From a virus, in the IMG/VR virus record IMGVR_UViG_3300017753_000121, positions 1-22,807 of that record: a DNA stretch of 22,807 nucleotides; one strand, written 5' to 3'. A program made the position numbers and the translations under genes. This document shows positions 1-7,952 of this stretch, one piece after another (positions within the stretch are counted from its first letter, which is position 1; every line of letters begins with the position of its first letter). The notes below the pieces were generated by a model, which did not search any database, had not been told where the DNA came from, and saw only the letters and a list, made by a program, of their open reading frames with translations.

Positions 1-1161
1 GTTACTAAGCGAAACAGAAATGGACAGACAGCGTCTGGCTTATATTCTCTTTTTATCCCAATGGAGTGGAACTACGAAGGATTTATTGATGAGCACGGAA
101 GCCCAGTCTTCAATACTCCGGATTATGAAGTCTTCGATCCACATGGGGAATTAATAGATATAGGCGTTATAGACAGTTGGCAGAATGAAGCTGACGGTTT
201 AAAAAACGATCAAGATGCTTTAAACGAGTTTTATAGACAGTTTCCAAGAACTACTGAGCATGCATTTAGAGATGAAACTAAAAATAGTATATTTAACTTA
301 GTGAAACTATACGAACAAATAGATTACAACGAAGAAATGTCTAGAACATTAGGCATTACTAAAGGTAATTTTCAATGGGTTAACGGGGTTAAGGATTCAA
401 CAGTAATATTTTATCCAGATACAAGAGGTAGATTCAAAATAAGCTGGACACCGCCAGCAAACATACAAAACAAGGTTGTAATAAAAAACGGTGTTAAATA
501 CCCAGGTAACGAACATATGGGAGCTTTTGGTTGTGACAGCTACGATATATCGGGAACTGTTGACGGTGTAGGTTCTAAAGGCGCTTTACATGGGTTGACT
601 AAGTTTAGCATGGAAGATGCACCAGCTAATACATTTTTTTTAGAGTATTTAGCTAGACCACAAACTGCAGAGATATTCTTTGAAGATGTTCTAATGGCAT
701 TAGTATTTTACGGGATGCCTATACTTGCAGAGAACAACAAACCTCGTCTATTGTATTATTTACGAAGACGTGGTTACAGAGGTTTTAGCATGAATAGACC
801 TGATAAAGTATGGAACAAATTATCTACAGCAGAAAAAGAAGTAGGTGGAATACCTAACTCAAGCGAAGATATAAAACAAGCTCACGCTGCCGCAATTGAA
901 ATGTACATACAAGATCACGTTGGTATGAAACAAGATGGGACTTTTGGCAGTTGTTATTTTAACGAATTACTAAATGACTGGGCTAAATTTGATATAAACA
1001 AAAGAACAAAACATGATGCCTCTATAAGCTCTGGTTTAGCTATAATGGCTAATAATAGGCATTTATATAGGCCAAATGCTAAAATAGAAAAACCAAAACT
1101 AAACATAAGTATTGCTAGGTACTCAAACAAAGGTAATACATCTAAATTAATTAAAAAATAA
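1..1161 (+). CDS. terL: Terminase large subunit (TerL), 3' part only
   Basis: This is the C-terminal 386 residues of the DNA-packaging motor. The reading frame is open to base 1, so the Met codon at 61 is internal and the ATPase domain lies upstream of the window. The segment begins at the usual linker between ATPase and nuclease (TASGLYSLFIP, then GFID). An RNase H-like nuclease follows. Its likely metal-binding acids are D179 in GCDSYD, E244 in AENNKPRLLYYLRRRGYR and D339 in KHDASISSGLA, numbered from base 1. TerL cuts concatemeric DNA and drives it through the portal using ATP. The portal gene begins two bases after the stop, as is usual in phage packaging modules. The GYRGFSMNRP and SGLAIMANNR segments are typical of TerL from crAss-like and other Bacteroidota podoviruses. 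The family is recognised from memory of these motifs, not by a search. Confidence 0.95.
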   Translation, partial: VTKRNRNGQTASGLYSLFIPMEWNYEGFIDEHGSPVFNTPDYEVFDPHGELIDIGVIDSWQNEADGLKNDQDALNEFYRQFPRTTEHAFRDETKNSIFNLVKLYEQIDYNEEMSRTLGITKGNFQWVNGVKDSTVIFYPDTRGRFKISWTPPANIQNKVVIKNGVKYPGNEHMGAFGCDSYDISGTVDGVGSKGALHGLTKFSMEDAPANTFFLEYLARPQTAEIFFEDVLMALVFYGMPILAENNKPRLLYYLRRRGYRGFSMNRPDKVWNKLSTAEKEVGGIPNSSEDIKQAHAAAIEMYIQDHVGMKQDGTFGSCYFNELLNDWAKFDINKRTKHDASISSGLAIMANNRHLYRPNAKIEKPKLNISIARYSNKGNTSKLIKK

Positions 1162-1163
1162 AT

Positions 1164-3578
1164 ATGGCAGAGTCTGTTGTAAATAATTATTTTCCTAGCC
1201 AAGTAGTTGGTGATAGTGAAAAAAACTCTATAGAATATGGCTTGAAAGTTGCCAAAGCTATAGAGCATGAGTGGTTTCATACCGATAGAGGTTCTAATAA
1301 ATACAGAACTAATCATAATAATTTTCACAAACTAAGACTTTACGCTAGAGGAGAACAGCCTATACAAAAATATAAAGATGAACTTTCTATAAACGGTGAT
1401 TTATCTTATTTAAATTTAGACTGGAAACCAGTACCTATTATACCTAAATTTGTAGATATAGTTGTAAATGGTATTGCAGAAAGAATTTTTGATGTAAAAG
1501 CTTATTCACAAGACCCGTATGGTGTTAGTAAAAGAACTTTGTATTTAGAAAATTTAAAAGAAGATATGATTGGTAAAAACCTAGGCGATAAGGTTCAAAA
1601 AAGCTTTGGTTTAAATATAATGCATAATGACCCAGCAACTTTACCAGAAACAGAAGAAGAATTAAATCTTCACATGCAGTTAAGTTACAAGCAAGCTGTA
1701 GAAATAGCTAACGAACAAGCTATTAATGTTTTATTAGACGGTAACAAATACGAGCTAACAAAGAAAAGGTTTTTTTATGACTTAACAGTTTTAGGTGTTG
1801 GTGCTGTAAAAACAGGATTTGATACGTCAGAGGGTGTTACTGTAAAGTATGTTGACCCGGCTGATCTGGTTTATTCTTATACAGAGTCACCATATTTTGA
1901 TGATATATACTATGTTGGTGAGGTTAAGATGATCCCAGTAAATGAGTTGATAAAACAGTTTCCTAATTTAACAGACTCTGATTTAGAGTCAATGATTAAA
2001 AACAAAAACTATCAAAAAACAAACTACAACAAGGCTGGAAGCAACTTAATAGAAGAAGACAACAACAAGGTTCAGGTTTTATATTTTAATTACAAAACTT
2101 ATAACAACAGAGTTTTTAAAATTAAAAAAACTGGCAGTGGCGCTATGAAGGCTATTGAAAAATCAGATTCTTTTAACCCACCAAATGCACAAGACTTTGA
2201 AAAAGTTTCAGATAGAATAGAGGTTTTATATGAAGGTGCAAAAGTTCTTGGAAGTGAAAAACTTTTAAAATGGGAACTAGCTAAAAATATGGTTAGACCT
2301 AAAAGTGATTACAATAAAGTTAAAATGAATTATTCTATTGTTGCTCCTAGAATGTACAAGGGTAAAATAGAAAGTTTGGTTAGACGTATTACTGGTTTTG
2401 CTGACATGATACAGCTTACACATTTAAAGCTTCAGCAAGTAATGTCTAGGTTAGTTCCAGATGGTATATACTTAGACGCTGATGGTTTAGCTGAAATAGA
2501 TTTAGGTAATGGTACAAACTATAATCCACAAGAAGCTTTAAACATGTTTTTTCAAACAGGATCTATAATAGGTAGATCGTTTACTTCAGATGGTGATCAA
2601 AACCCAGGTAAAGTACCTATACAAGAAATACAATCAGGCTCAGGTGGGCAAAAAATGCAAAGTTTAATACAGACATACAATTATTATCTACAAATGATAA
2701 GAGATACAACTGGGTTAAATGAAGCTAGAGATGCCGCAACTCCAGATAAAAACGCTTTAGTTGGCGTGCAAAAATTAGCAGCCGCAAACAGTAACACAGC
2801 TACAAGACATATATTGCAAGCTGGTTTATTTTTAACACAAGACACTGCGGAATCTTTATCGTTAAGAATATCTGATGTTTTAGAGTACTCACCTTCAAAA
2901 GATGCTTTTGTACAAAAAATTGGAGCTCACAACGTTGCTACATTAAAAGAAGTTGCGGAGTTACACTTATATGACTTTGGTATATTTTTAGAGCTAATGC
3001 CTGATGAAGAAGAAAAAATGATGTTAGAAAATAATATCCAAATGGCTTTACAACAACAAAACATAGAGCTTGAAGATGCTATTGATCTTAGAGAAATTAA
3101 AAACGTTAAATTAGCTAATCAATTACTTAAAATACGTAGAAAAAAGAAACAAGAAAAAGACCAGCAAATACAAGAAAGAAACATGCAACTGCAGTCTCAA
3201 ACAAACCAGCAAGCCGCACAAGCAGCAGCACAAGCCGAAATACAAAAACAGCAAGCGATGATGCAAAGCGAAGCACAGTTAGAGCAAGTTAAAGCACAAC
3301 TTGATACTCAAAAAATGCAAATGGAAGTTGAGTTTAAAAAACAACTAATGGATCATGAGTTTCAGATGAACATGCAGTTAAAACAAATGGAGATGAACGC
3401 TACATCTAACAGGGAAAAAACGAAAGAAGACAGAAAAGACGAAAGGACTAAAATACAGGCTTCACAGCAAAGTGAACTTATTGACCAAAGAAATAACGGT
3501 AAAGCACCTAAAAACTTTGAGTCAGCAGGTAATGATAACCTAGGAGGGTTTGACATGAGCATGTTTGATCCTAAGTAA
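1164..3578 (+). CDS. Portal protein
   Basis: An 804-residue protein directly after terL, in the position and size range of P22-type and crAss-like portals (P22 gp1 has 725 residues). Portals form the dodecameric ring at one capsid vertex through which DNA enters and leaves. The central region, about residues 397-600, carries segments I associate with these portals: IESLVRRITGFADMIQLTHL, the long helix LKLQQVMSRLVPDGIYLD, and TTGLNEARDAATPDKNALVG. From about residue 625 to 770 the chain is rich in Gln, Lys, Met and Glu with hardly any Pro or Gly, so it should form a long helix or coiled coil, probably the barrel or crown that projects into the capsid. The start is ATG at 1164 with leader AAAAAATAAAT and no Shine-Dalgarno sequence. 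The final 50 residues are polar and Asn/Asp-rich. Confidence 0.92.
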   Translation: MAESVVNNYFPSQVVGDSEKNSIEYGLKVAKAIEHEWFHTDRGSNKYRTNHNNFHKLRLYARGEQPIQKYKDELSINGDLSYLNLDWKPVPIIPKFVDIVVNGIAERIFDVKAYSQDPYGVSKRTLYLENLKEDMIGKNLGDKVQKSFGLNIMHNDPATLPETEEELNLHMQLSYKQAVEIANEQAINVLLDGNKYELTKKRFFYDLTVLGVGAVKTGFDTSEGVTVKYVDPADLVYSYTESPYFDDIYYVGEVKMIPVNELIKQFPNLTDSDLESMIKNKNYQKTNYNKAGSNLIEEDNNKVQVLYFNYKTYNNRVFKIKKTGSGAMKAIEKSDSFNPPNAQDFEKVSDRIEVLYEGAKVLGSEKLLKWELAKNMVRPKSDYNKVKMNYSIVAPRMYKGKIESLVRRITGFADMIQLTHLKLQQVMSRLVPDGIYLDADGLAEIDLGNGTNYNPQEALNMFFQTGSIIGRSFTSDGDQNPGKVPIQEIQSGSGGQKMQSLIQTYNYYLQMIRDTTGLNEARDAATPDKNALVGVQKLAAANSNTATRHILQAGLFLTQDTAESLSLRISDVLEYSPSKDAFVQKIGAHNVATLKEVAELHLYDFGIFLELMPDEEEKMMLENNIQMALQQQNIELEDAIDLREIKNVKLANQLLKIRRKKKQEKDQQIQERNMQLQSQTNQQAAQAAAQAEIQKQQAMMQSEAQLEQVKAQLDTQKMQMEVEFKKQLMDHEFQMNMQLKQMEMNATSNREKTKEDRKDERTKIQASQQSELIDQRNNGKAPKNFESAGNDNLGGFDMSMFDPK

Positions 3579-3582
3579 AATT

Positions 3583-3602
3583 ATTAATTATTATATTATA
3601 TC
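3583..3602 (+). promoter_or_regulatory. A/T-only leader ahead of the scaffold gene
   Basis: The 20 bases before the ATG at 3603 are all A or T except the last C. They read ATTAATT, then ATTATATTATAT, then C. A near-copy with a few extra T/A bases stands before the ATG at 6322. This could be a translation-enhancing leader, as A/T-rich unstructured leaders serve in Bacteroidota, or a late promoter for a phage or host polymerase. I cannot tell which, and chance in A/T-rich DNA remains possible. Confidence 0.3.
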
Positions 3603-4772
3603 ATGGAAGAAAACGTAGAAAACGTAGTTGAAGAAACTACACAAGCAACTGAACAAACAGTTGAAGAAACTAAAAAACCAAATCTTAATGAAGACGGCGA
3701 TTATGTCGTTAATTTAAACAAACCAATAGAAAATGAAAACCAAGAAGTTAAAGAAGATAACCCTGTCGACGAGGGAGTGGTTAGAGTCGATGAAAATGCC
3801 GATGCCACAGAAAAACAAGAAAAAGTACAGCCGGAAGAACAAGCACAAGAAACACCAGTATTAGAAGAAGTTACTGAAGAAGAAGTTCAAGAACAAACAG
3901 AAGAGCTAGCTGAAGAAATAGTAGAAGCTAAAGAAACTGGAAAAGCTTTGCCTGAAAATTTACAAAAAGTTGTAGATTTTATGGAAGACACTGGTGGTAC
4001 ATTAGAAGATTACGTTCGTCTTAACCAAGATTTTTCTAGTTATGACGATATGACAGTATTAAAAGAATACTATAAACAAACAAAATCTCACTTAACTACA
4101 GATGAAATTGATTTTTTAATAGAAGATTCGTTTTCATACAATGAAGAAGAAGATGAAGAGAGAGATATTAAAAAGAAAAAAATAGCGTTAAAAGAGCAAG
4201 TTGCCAACGCTAAAAGCCACTTAGACGGGCAAAAGTCTAAATACTATGAAGAAGTTAAAGCTGGAAGCAGGTTAACACCTGAACAACAAAAGGCTTGGGA
4301 CTTTTTTAATAGATATAACAAAGAGTCGAAGCAAAACGAAAAGATAGCAGAAAAACAAACTAACACTTTTTTAAATAAAACTAATAAAGTTTTTAACGAC
4401 AGTTTCAAAGGTTTTGAATACAACGTCGGTGATAAAAAGTATAGGTTTAACGTGAAAAATGCTAACGAGGTTAAAACAACTCAAAGCGATATTAATAATT
4501 TTGTCAAGAAGTTCTTGAATGAAAATAATGAAATGTCAGATGCTAAGGGTTATCATAAATCTTTATTTACAGCAATGAATCCCGATGCTATTGCCAATCA
4601 CTTTTATGAACAAGGTAAAGCAGACGCTTTAAAAGACAGCGTAGCAAAAGCTAAGAACATAAACATGGATCCTAGACAGTCGTTTTCAAACGATAATACT
4701 AGCGGGCCAAAGTTTAAAGTGTTAGGTAATGACAATGCCGCGGCTTTTAAGTTTAAAATTAAAAACAAATAA
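3603..4772 (+). CDS. Scaffold-like head assembly protein
   Basis: A 389-residue acidic protein between portal and major capsid protein, which is the standard place of the scaffold gene. Residues 1-115 are dominated by Glu, Val, Gln and Thr (EEVTEEEVQEQTEELAEE and similar) and look disordered or coiled-coil. The middle, about 115-280, is predicted helical with alternating Lys and Glu. The last residues are basic (FKFKIKNK), like the short positively charged C-terminal capsid-binding segment of known scaffolds. Scaffolds guide capsid assembly and are then removed or cleaved. I see no serine-protease motif that would make it a fused protease-scaffold. The assignment rests on position, composition and the C-terminal tail, not on recognised homology. 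A minor virion protein is the alternative. It ends with tandem TAA TAA. Confidence 0.68.
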   Translation: MEENVENVVEETTQATEQTVEETKKPNLNEDGDYVVNLNKPIENENQEVKEDNPVDEGVVRVDENADATEKQEKVQPEEQAQETPVLEEVTEEEVQEQTEELAEEIVEAKETGKALPENLQKVVDFMEDTGGTLEDYVRLNQDFSSYDDMTVLKEYYKQTKSHLTTDEIDFLIEDSFSYNEEEDEERDIKKKKIALKEQVANAKSHLDGQKSKYYEEVKAGSRLTPEQQKAWDFFNRYNKESKQNEKIAEKQTNTFLNKTNKVFNDSFKGFEYNVGDKKYRFNVKNANEVKTTQSDINNFVKKFLNENNEMSDAKGYHKSLFTAMNPDAIANHFYEQGKADALKDSVAKAKNINMDPRQSFSNDNTSGPKFKVLGNDNAAAFKFKIKNK

Positions 4773-4793
4773 TAAATTTAAAATTACAAAATT

Positions 4794-6248
4794 ATGGCAA
4801 TTACAGGTGCAGGCAATCTAGTACCAGCTCCAACGAAACAAACGTTGGCAACTGCGTATATAGATTTTACATCCGATGCAGGTAACAACGGATGGCAACA
4901 ACAATATTTACCAGATCTTATGGAAAAAGAAGCTGAGGTTTTTGGAAACAGAACTATCTCAGGATTTCTTTCACAAGTAGGAGCTGAAGAGTCTATGACT
5001 TCTGACCAAGTAGTTTGGTCTGAGCAAGGTAGACTACATTTATCATACACCGCTTCAATGGGTGATACTGGTTCAAGTTTAGTTATAACTCACAACGCTG
5101 ACGCTGTGGCTGTAGCTTCTGGCGCTGATCACGGTGTTAGAGCTGGAGACATGCTTTTAATAGCTGATGCTAATACAACTGCAAAAGCTTATGTTAAAGT
5201 AGTACACCCAACAACAGGTAAAATCACAATACAATCACTTAGTAATGACAACATGAACAACGCGGGTATTGCAAATGGTTCTAGTAACTGTAAAGTTCTA
5301 GTATTTGGATCTGAGTATGCTAAAGCTAACACAGGTAGAGTAGGTGCAAACACTCCATCTTTTAAATCTTTTGACAATAAGCCTATTATCATGAAAGATA
5401 AGTACGAGATCTCTGGATCTGATACTTCTCAAATTGGTTGGGTTGAAGTTACTGGTGAAGAAGGACAAAGTGGTTACTTATGGTACTTAAAAGCTGAAGG
5501 TGATACAAGAGCTCGTTTTACTGATTACTTAGAAATGACAATGATTGAAGCTGAAAAAGCTGCAGGTGACGGTCTTACTGCTTTAGTTGGTGACTCTGTT
5601 GGTACTAACGGTGGTGACATTACTGGTACTGAAGGTTTATTTTCTGCTATTGAAGGTAGAGGTAATATTACTACTGGTGTAACTGGTGTTAATGCTGCTA
5701 CTGATTTAGCTGAGTTTGATGCAATTTTAGCTGAGTTTGATAAGCAAGGTGCTATTGAGGAAAATATGATGTTTGTAAATAGAGCAACTGCTCTTGCAAT
5801 GGACGATATGTTAGCTTCAATGAATTCTTACGGCGCTGGTGGTACATCTTACGGTGTATTCAACAATTCTGAAGATATGGCATTAAACTTAGGTTTCTCT
5901 GGTTTCAGACGTGGATCTTACGATTTCTATAAGTCTGACTGGAAATACTTAAATGACTTATCTACTAGAGGTTTAATTAACGCTATGGACACAGTTGGTG
6001 CTGTTAGAGGTGTTATGATCCCAGCTGGTGTGTCTACAGTTTATGACCAAAACTTAGGTAAAAACCTAAAACGTCCTTTCTTACATACAAGATATAGAGC
6101 TTCACAAACTGATAACAGAAGATTAAAAACTTGGGTTACTGGTTCTGTTGGTGCAACTACATCTGATTTAGATGCAATGGAAGTACACTACTTATCTGAA
6201 AGATGTTTAGTAGTTCAAGGTGCTAGAAATTTCATGTTAATGAAATAA
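4794..6248 (+). CDS. Major capsid protein (HK97 fold)
   Basis: A 484-residue protein after the scaffold gene, matching major capsid proteins of crAss-like and related podoviruses in length and in the N-terminal segment around residues 43-80 (EKEAEVFGNRTISGFLSQVG, then EESMTSDQVVWSEQGRL). It should form the icosahedral shell. Residues about 90-175 look like an inserted beta domain (VRAGDMLLIADANTTAKAYV, then KITIQSLSNDN), probably surface-exposed. The remaining body contains an acidic helix region (YLEMTMIEAEKAAGDGL) and ends in a beta-rich axial domain. Codon choice is unlike its neighbours: Ile is ATT or ATC, and ATA is absent in frame from about 5400 to the stop, while ATA is common in the other genes. 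That fits very high expression. A strong terminator follows the gene. The start has leader TTACAAAATT and no Shine-Dalgarno. Confidence 0.93.
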   Translation: MAITGAGNLVPAPTKQTLATAYIDFTSDAGNNGWQQQYLPDLMEKEAEVFGNRTISGFLSQVGAEESMTSDQVVWSEQGRLHLSYTASMGDTGSSLVITHNADAVAVASGADHGVRAGDMLLIADANTTAKAYVKVVHPTTGKITIQSLSNDNMNNAGIANGSSNCKVLVFGSEYAKANTGRVGANTPSFKSFDNKPIIMKDKYEISGSDTSQIGWVEVTGEEGQSGYLWYLKAEGDTRARFTDYLEMTMIEAEKAAGDGLTALVGDSVGTNGGDITGTEGLFSAIEGRGNITTGVTGVNAATDLAEFDAILAEFDKQGAIEENMMFVNRATALAMDDMLASMNSYGAGGTSYGVFNNSEDMALNLGFSGFRRGSYDFYKSDWKYLNDLSTRGLINAMDTVGAVRGVMIPAGVSTVYDQNLGKNLKRPFLHTRYRASQTDNRRLKTWVTGSVGATTSDLDAMEVHYLSERCLVVQGARNFMLMK

Positions 6249-6262
6249 GCACTGTTTATTTT

Positions 6263-6300
6263 AAAGAACCGGGGCTTCGGCCTCGGTCCTTTTATTTATT
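6263..6300 (+). terminator. Rho-independent terminator after the capsid gene
   Basis: A 13-bp stem has left arm AAAGAACCGGGGC at 6263-6275 and right arm GCCTCGGTCCTTT at 6280-6292. It contains one A/C mismatch and one G/T pair. The loop is TTCG closed by C-G, the extra-stable cUUCGg tetraloop. The run TTTTATTTATT follows directly. It lies 15 bases after the capsid stop codon and is by far the most G+C-rich spot in the neighbourhood. It should end or attenuate transcripts after the capsid gene and protect their 3' end. Confidence 0.88.
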
Positions 6301-6321
6301 AATTTTATTATATATTATATT
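6298..6321 (+). promoter_or_regulatory. A/T-only leader ahead of the gene at 6322
   Basis: These 24 bases between the terminator and the start codon are only A and T, with the core TTATATATTATATT. They resemble the block before the ATG at 3603, which shares ATTAATT and TTATATTATAT in the same order and spacing from the start. Because a terminator stands just upstream, a new promoter here would make sense. The sequence alone cannot separate promoter from translational leader. Confidence 0.3.
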
Positions 6322-7128
6322 ATGGCAAAAAAACAAAAAGAAGTGGCTGTTGATCAGCCGCAGGTTGTAGAACAACCAAAAACAAAAAAAGTTGAACCTA
6401 AAAAACCAAATTGGGAAATAAAAGACAGAATGTATGTCCTAACAAGTAACAAAGAACCTTTAAGTTATATGATAAAGGCATCTGATATTTACTGGTTTGA
6501 CGAAGAAAAAGGTTACGAAAGAGAATTAAAATACACAAAAAATCAAAAAACTGTTTTTGTTGATGAAATGCAGGGTGATCAAAGATTAGATCATGTTATT
6601 TTTAGAAACGGTAATTTATTTGTCCCTAAAAATAAAGTAACATTACAAAAACTATTATCTTTATACCACCCACACGTTAACAAGTTATATTACGAAGTTG
6701 ATGAAGTTGCGGTTGCAGTAGATGAAGTTGCAGATCTTGAATTAGAAATAGACGCTTTAAATGCCGCTAAAGACATGGATATAGATATGGCTGAAGCAAT
6801 TATGCGTGTAGAGATTGGTTCTGAAGTGTCTAAGATGAGTTCTAAGGAGCTTAGAAGAGATTTGCTATTATACGCTAAAAACAATCCTGAATTGTTCTTA
6901 GATTTAGTAGAAGATGACAACGTAGTGCTTAGAAATTTTGGTATCAAAGCAACTGAAATGGGTATTTTAAAATTATCTCAAGACCAAAGAACATTCATGT
7001 GGGGTTCTAACGATAGAAAACTAATGAACGTTCCGTTTGACGAACATCCGTACTCAGCTTTAGCTGCCTGGTTTAAGACAGATGAAGGTATGGAGATATA
7101 CTCAAACATTGAAAAACAATTAAAATAA
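6322..7128 (+). CDS. Conserved virion-module protein of unknown function
   Basis: A 268-residue protein between the capsid gene and the ring genes. I recall similar proteins at this place in crAss-like and marine Bacteroidota podoviruses but know no function. Residues 1-30 are Lys/Gln/Val-rich and probably disordered. Residues 35-130 look like a mixed alpha/beta domain (MYVLTSNKEPLSYMI, HVIFRNGNLFVPKNKVTLQ). Residues 130-165 are an acidic Val/Ala/Asp helix (VDEVAVAVDEVADLELEIDA). The C-terminal third is helical, with NNPELFLDLVEDDNVVLRNF, GIKATEMGIL and WFKTDEGMEIY. Head completion, a capsid accessory role, or a connector are all possible. It is the only gene in the window with a structured hairpin on each side, so its expression may be set apart from the capsid and neck genes. 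Confidence 0.72.
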   Translation: MAKKQKEVAVDQPQVVEQPKTKKVEPKKPNWEIKDRMYVLTSNKEPLSYMIKASDIYWFDEEKGYERELKYTKNQKTVFVDEMQGDQRLDHVIFRNGNLFVPKNKVTLQKLLSLYHPHVNKLYYEVDEVAVAVDEVADLELEIDALNAAKDMDIDMAEAIMRVEIGSEVSKMSSKELRRDLLLYAKNNPELFLDLVEDDNVVLRNFGIKATEMGILKLSQDQRTFMWGSNDRKLMNVPFDEHPYSALAAWFKTDEGMEIYSNIEKQLK

Positions 7129-7134
7129 TCAAAC

Positions 7135-7173
7135 TGTAGAAGCGGTCGCTCTACGGGGCGACTGCAAACTACA
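7135..7173 (+). other. Intergenic hairpin with UACG tetraloop
   Basis: An inner 10-bp stem (7142-7151 with 7156-7165, including two G/T pairs) closes the tetraloop TACG with a C-G pair, a member of the stable UNCG loop class. After an A-rich internal loop (7140-7141 against 7166-7168), an outer stem of 5 bp pairs TGTAG at 7135-7139 with CTACA at 7169-7173. No T-run follows on the + strand; the bases after it are A-rich. It is therefore a weak candidate for a classic terminator. An RNA-stability, processing or translation-control element 11 bases before the ATG at 7185 is more likely. Confidence 0.6.
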
Positions 7174-7184
7174 ATAAAAAAATT

Positions 7185-7949
7185 ATGGCGGTAAACGTAG
7201 ACACAATATATCAAAGAGTATTAGCTATTGCAAACAAAGAACAAAGAGGTTATATAACACCTCAAGAGTTTAACCTGTTTGCCAACCAAGCTCAAGCACA
7301 AATATTTGAACAGTATTTTTACGATATAAATCAATTCAACAGATTACCTGGAAATACAACGCCATACTCTGATATGCTAGAGTTATTAGATGAAAAGTTA
7401 GCTGATTTAAGCTGTTCTTTCTACTCTTTAACTGACGGGGCATATCAAAGCTACGCAACAGGTACTAAAGGTACCGCTCAAGCTTTGCCACCAGACTTAT
7501 ATAGATTAGGTACTGTTTGGTACTACTGGGATAACGATTATATAGAAGCAGAATATATACCTCAAAACGAGTTTAGATATTATGCAAACTCCTCTTTAGC
7601 AAGACCTGCTAACGACCAACCTGTTTATACTAGAGATAAAGACGGTATAAAAGTATGGGGTCAAAACACTACTACAGCTCGTATAATACAAAGAAATACA
7701 AACGTTTTTATAGATTACGTTAAAACACCTGGTTACGGTGCAGATGCTGTAAACTGGGGTTATACAGAGATAAATGGAGCTGCTCTTTACAATGCTACAA
7801 GCTCTAAAAACTTTCAACTGCATGTTTCTGAGCAAGTTGAATTAGTTAACAAGATATTACAATTAGCTGGTATAGCTATAAAAGATGAATCAACATACCA
7901 AGCCGCAGCACAAGAAGACGCTAAGCAAGTTCAACAAGAAAAACAATAA
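7185..7949 (+). CDS. Ring / head-to-tail connector protein (P22 gp4-like)
   Basis: A 254-residue protein whose N-terminal helix segment (IYQRVLAIANKEQRGYITPQ, then FNLFANQAQAQIFEQYFYD) is of a type I associate with ring or tail-adaptor proteins of crAss-like and Bacteroidota podoviruses. These stack under the portal and lengthen the DNA channel. Residues 90-210 are beta-rich with many Tyr, Trp and Asn (YRLGTVWYYWDNDYIEAEYI, FIDYVKTPGY). The C-terminal 45 residues form a Gln/Glu-rich helix (HVSEQVELVNKILQLAGIAI) that would pack on the portal or neighbouring ring. It ends with tandem TAA TAA, and the next gene begins immediately in the same frame. The exact ring number cannot be assigned from sequence alone. 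Confidence 0.78.
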   Translation: MAVNVDTIYQRVLAIANKEQRGYITPQEFNLFANQAQAQIFEQYFYDINQFNRLPGNTTPYSDMLELLDEKLADLSCSFYSLTDGAYQSYATGTKGTAQALPPDLYRLGTVWYYWDNDYIEAEYIPQNEFRYYANSSLARPANDQPVYTRDKDGIKVWGQNTTTARIIQRNTNVFIDYVKTPGYGADAVNWGYTEINGAALYNATSSKNFQLHVSEQVELVNKILQLAGIAIKDESTYQAAAQEDAKQVQQEKQ

Positions 7950-7952
7950 TAA

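Noticed and set aside
61-63. ATG at 61 as the true start of a 366-residue protein
   Set aside because: The frame is open to base 1 and the 20 residues before it (ending GLYSLFIP) are conserved-looking terminase sequence, so the gene begins upstream of the window.
954-1328. Minus-strand open frame of 124 codons across the terL-portal junction
   Set aside because: It lies antisense to two well-supported genes, has a low-complexity hydrophobic translation typical of reversed A/T-rich coding sequence, and has no leader or neighbour of its own.
3541-3550. TAGGAGGGTT resembling a Shine-Dalgarno site
   Set aside because: It lies inside the portal coding sequence, about 55 bases before the next start, and no other gene uses such a site.
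7135-7173. Calling the second hairpin a Rho-independent terminator
   Set aside because: No T-run follows the stem on the + strand; the downstream bases are A-rich.
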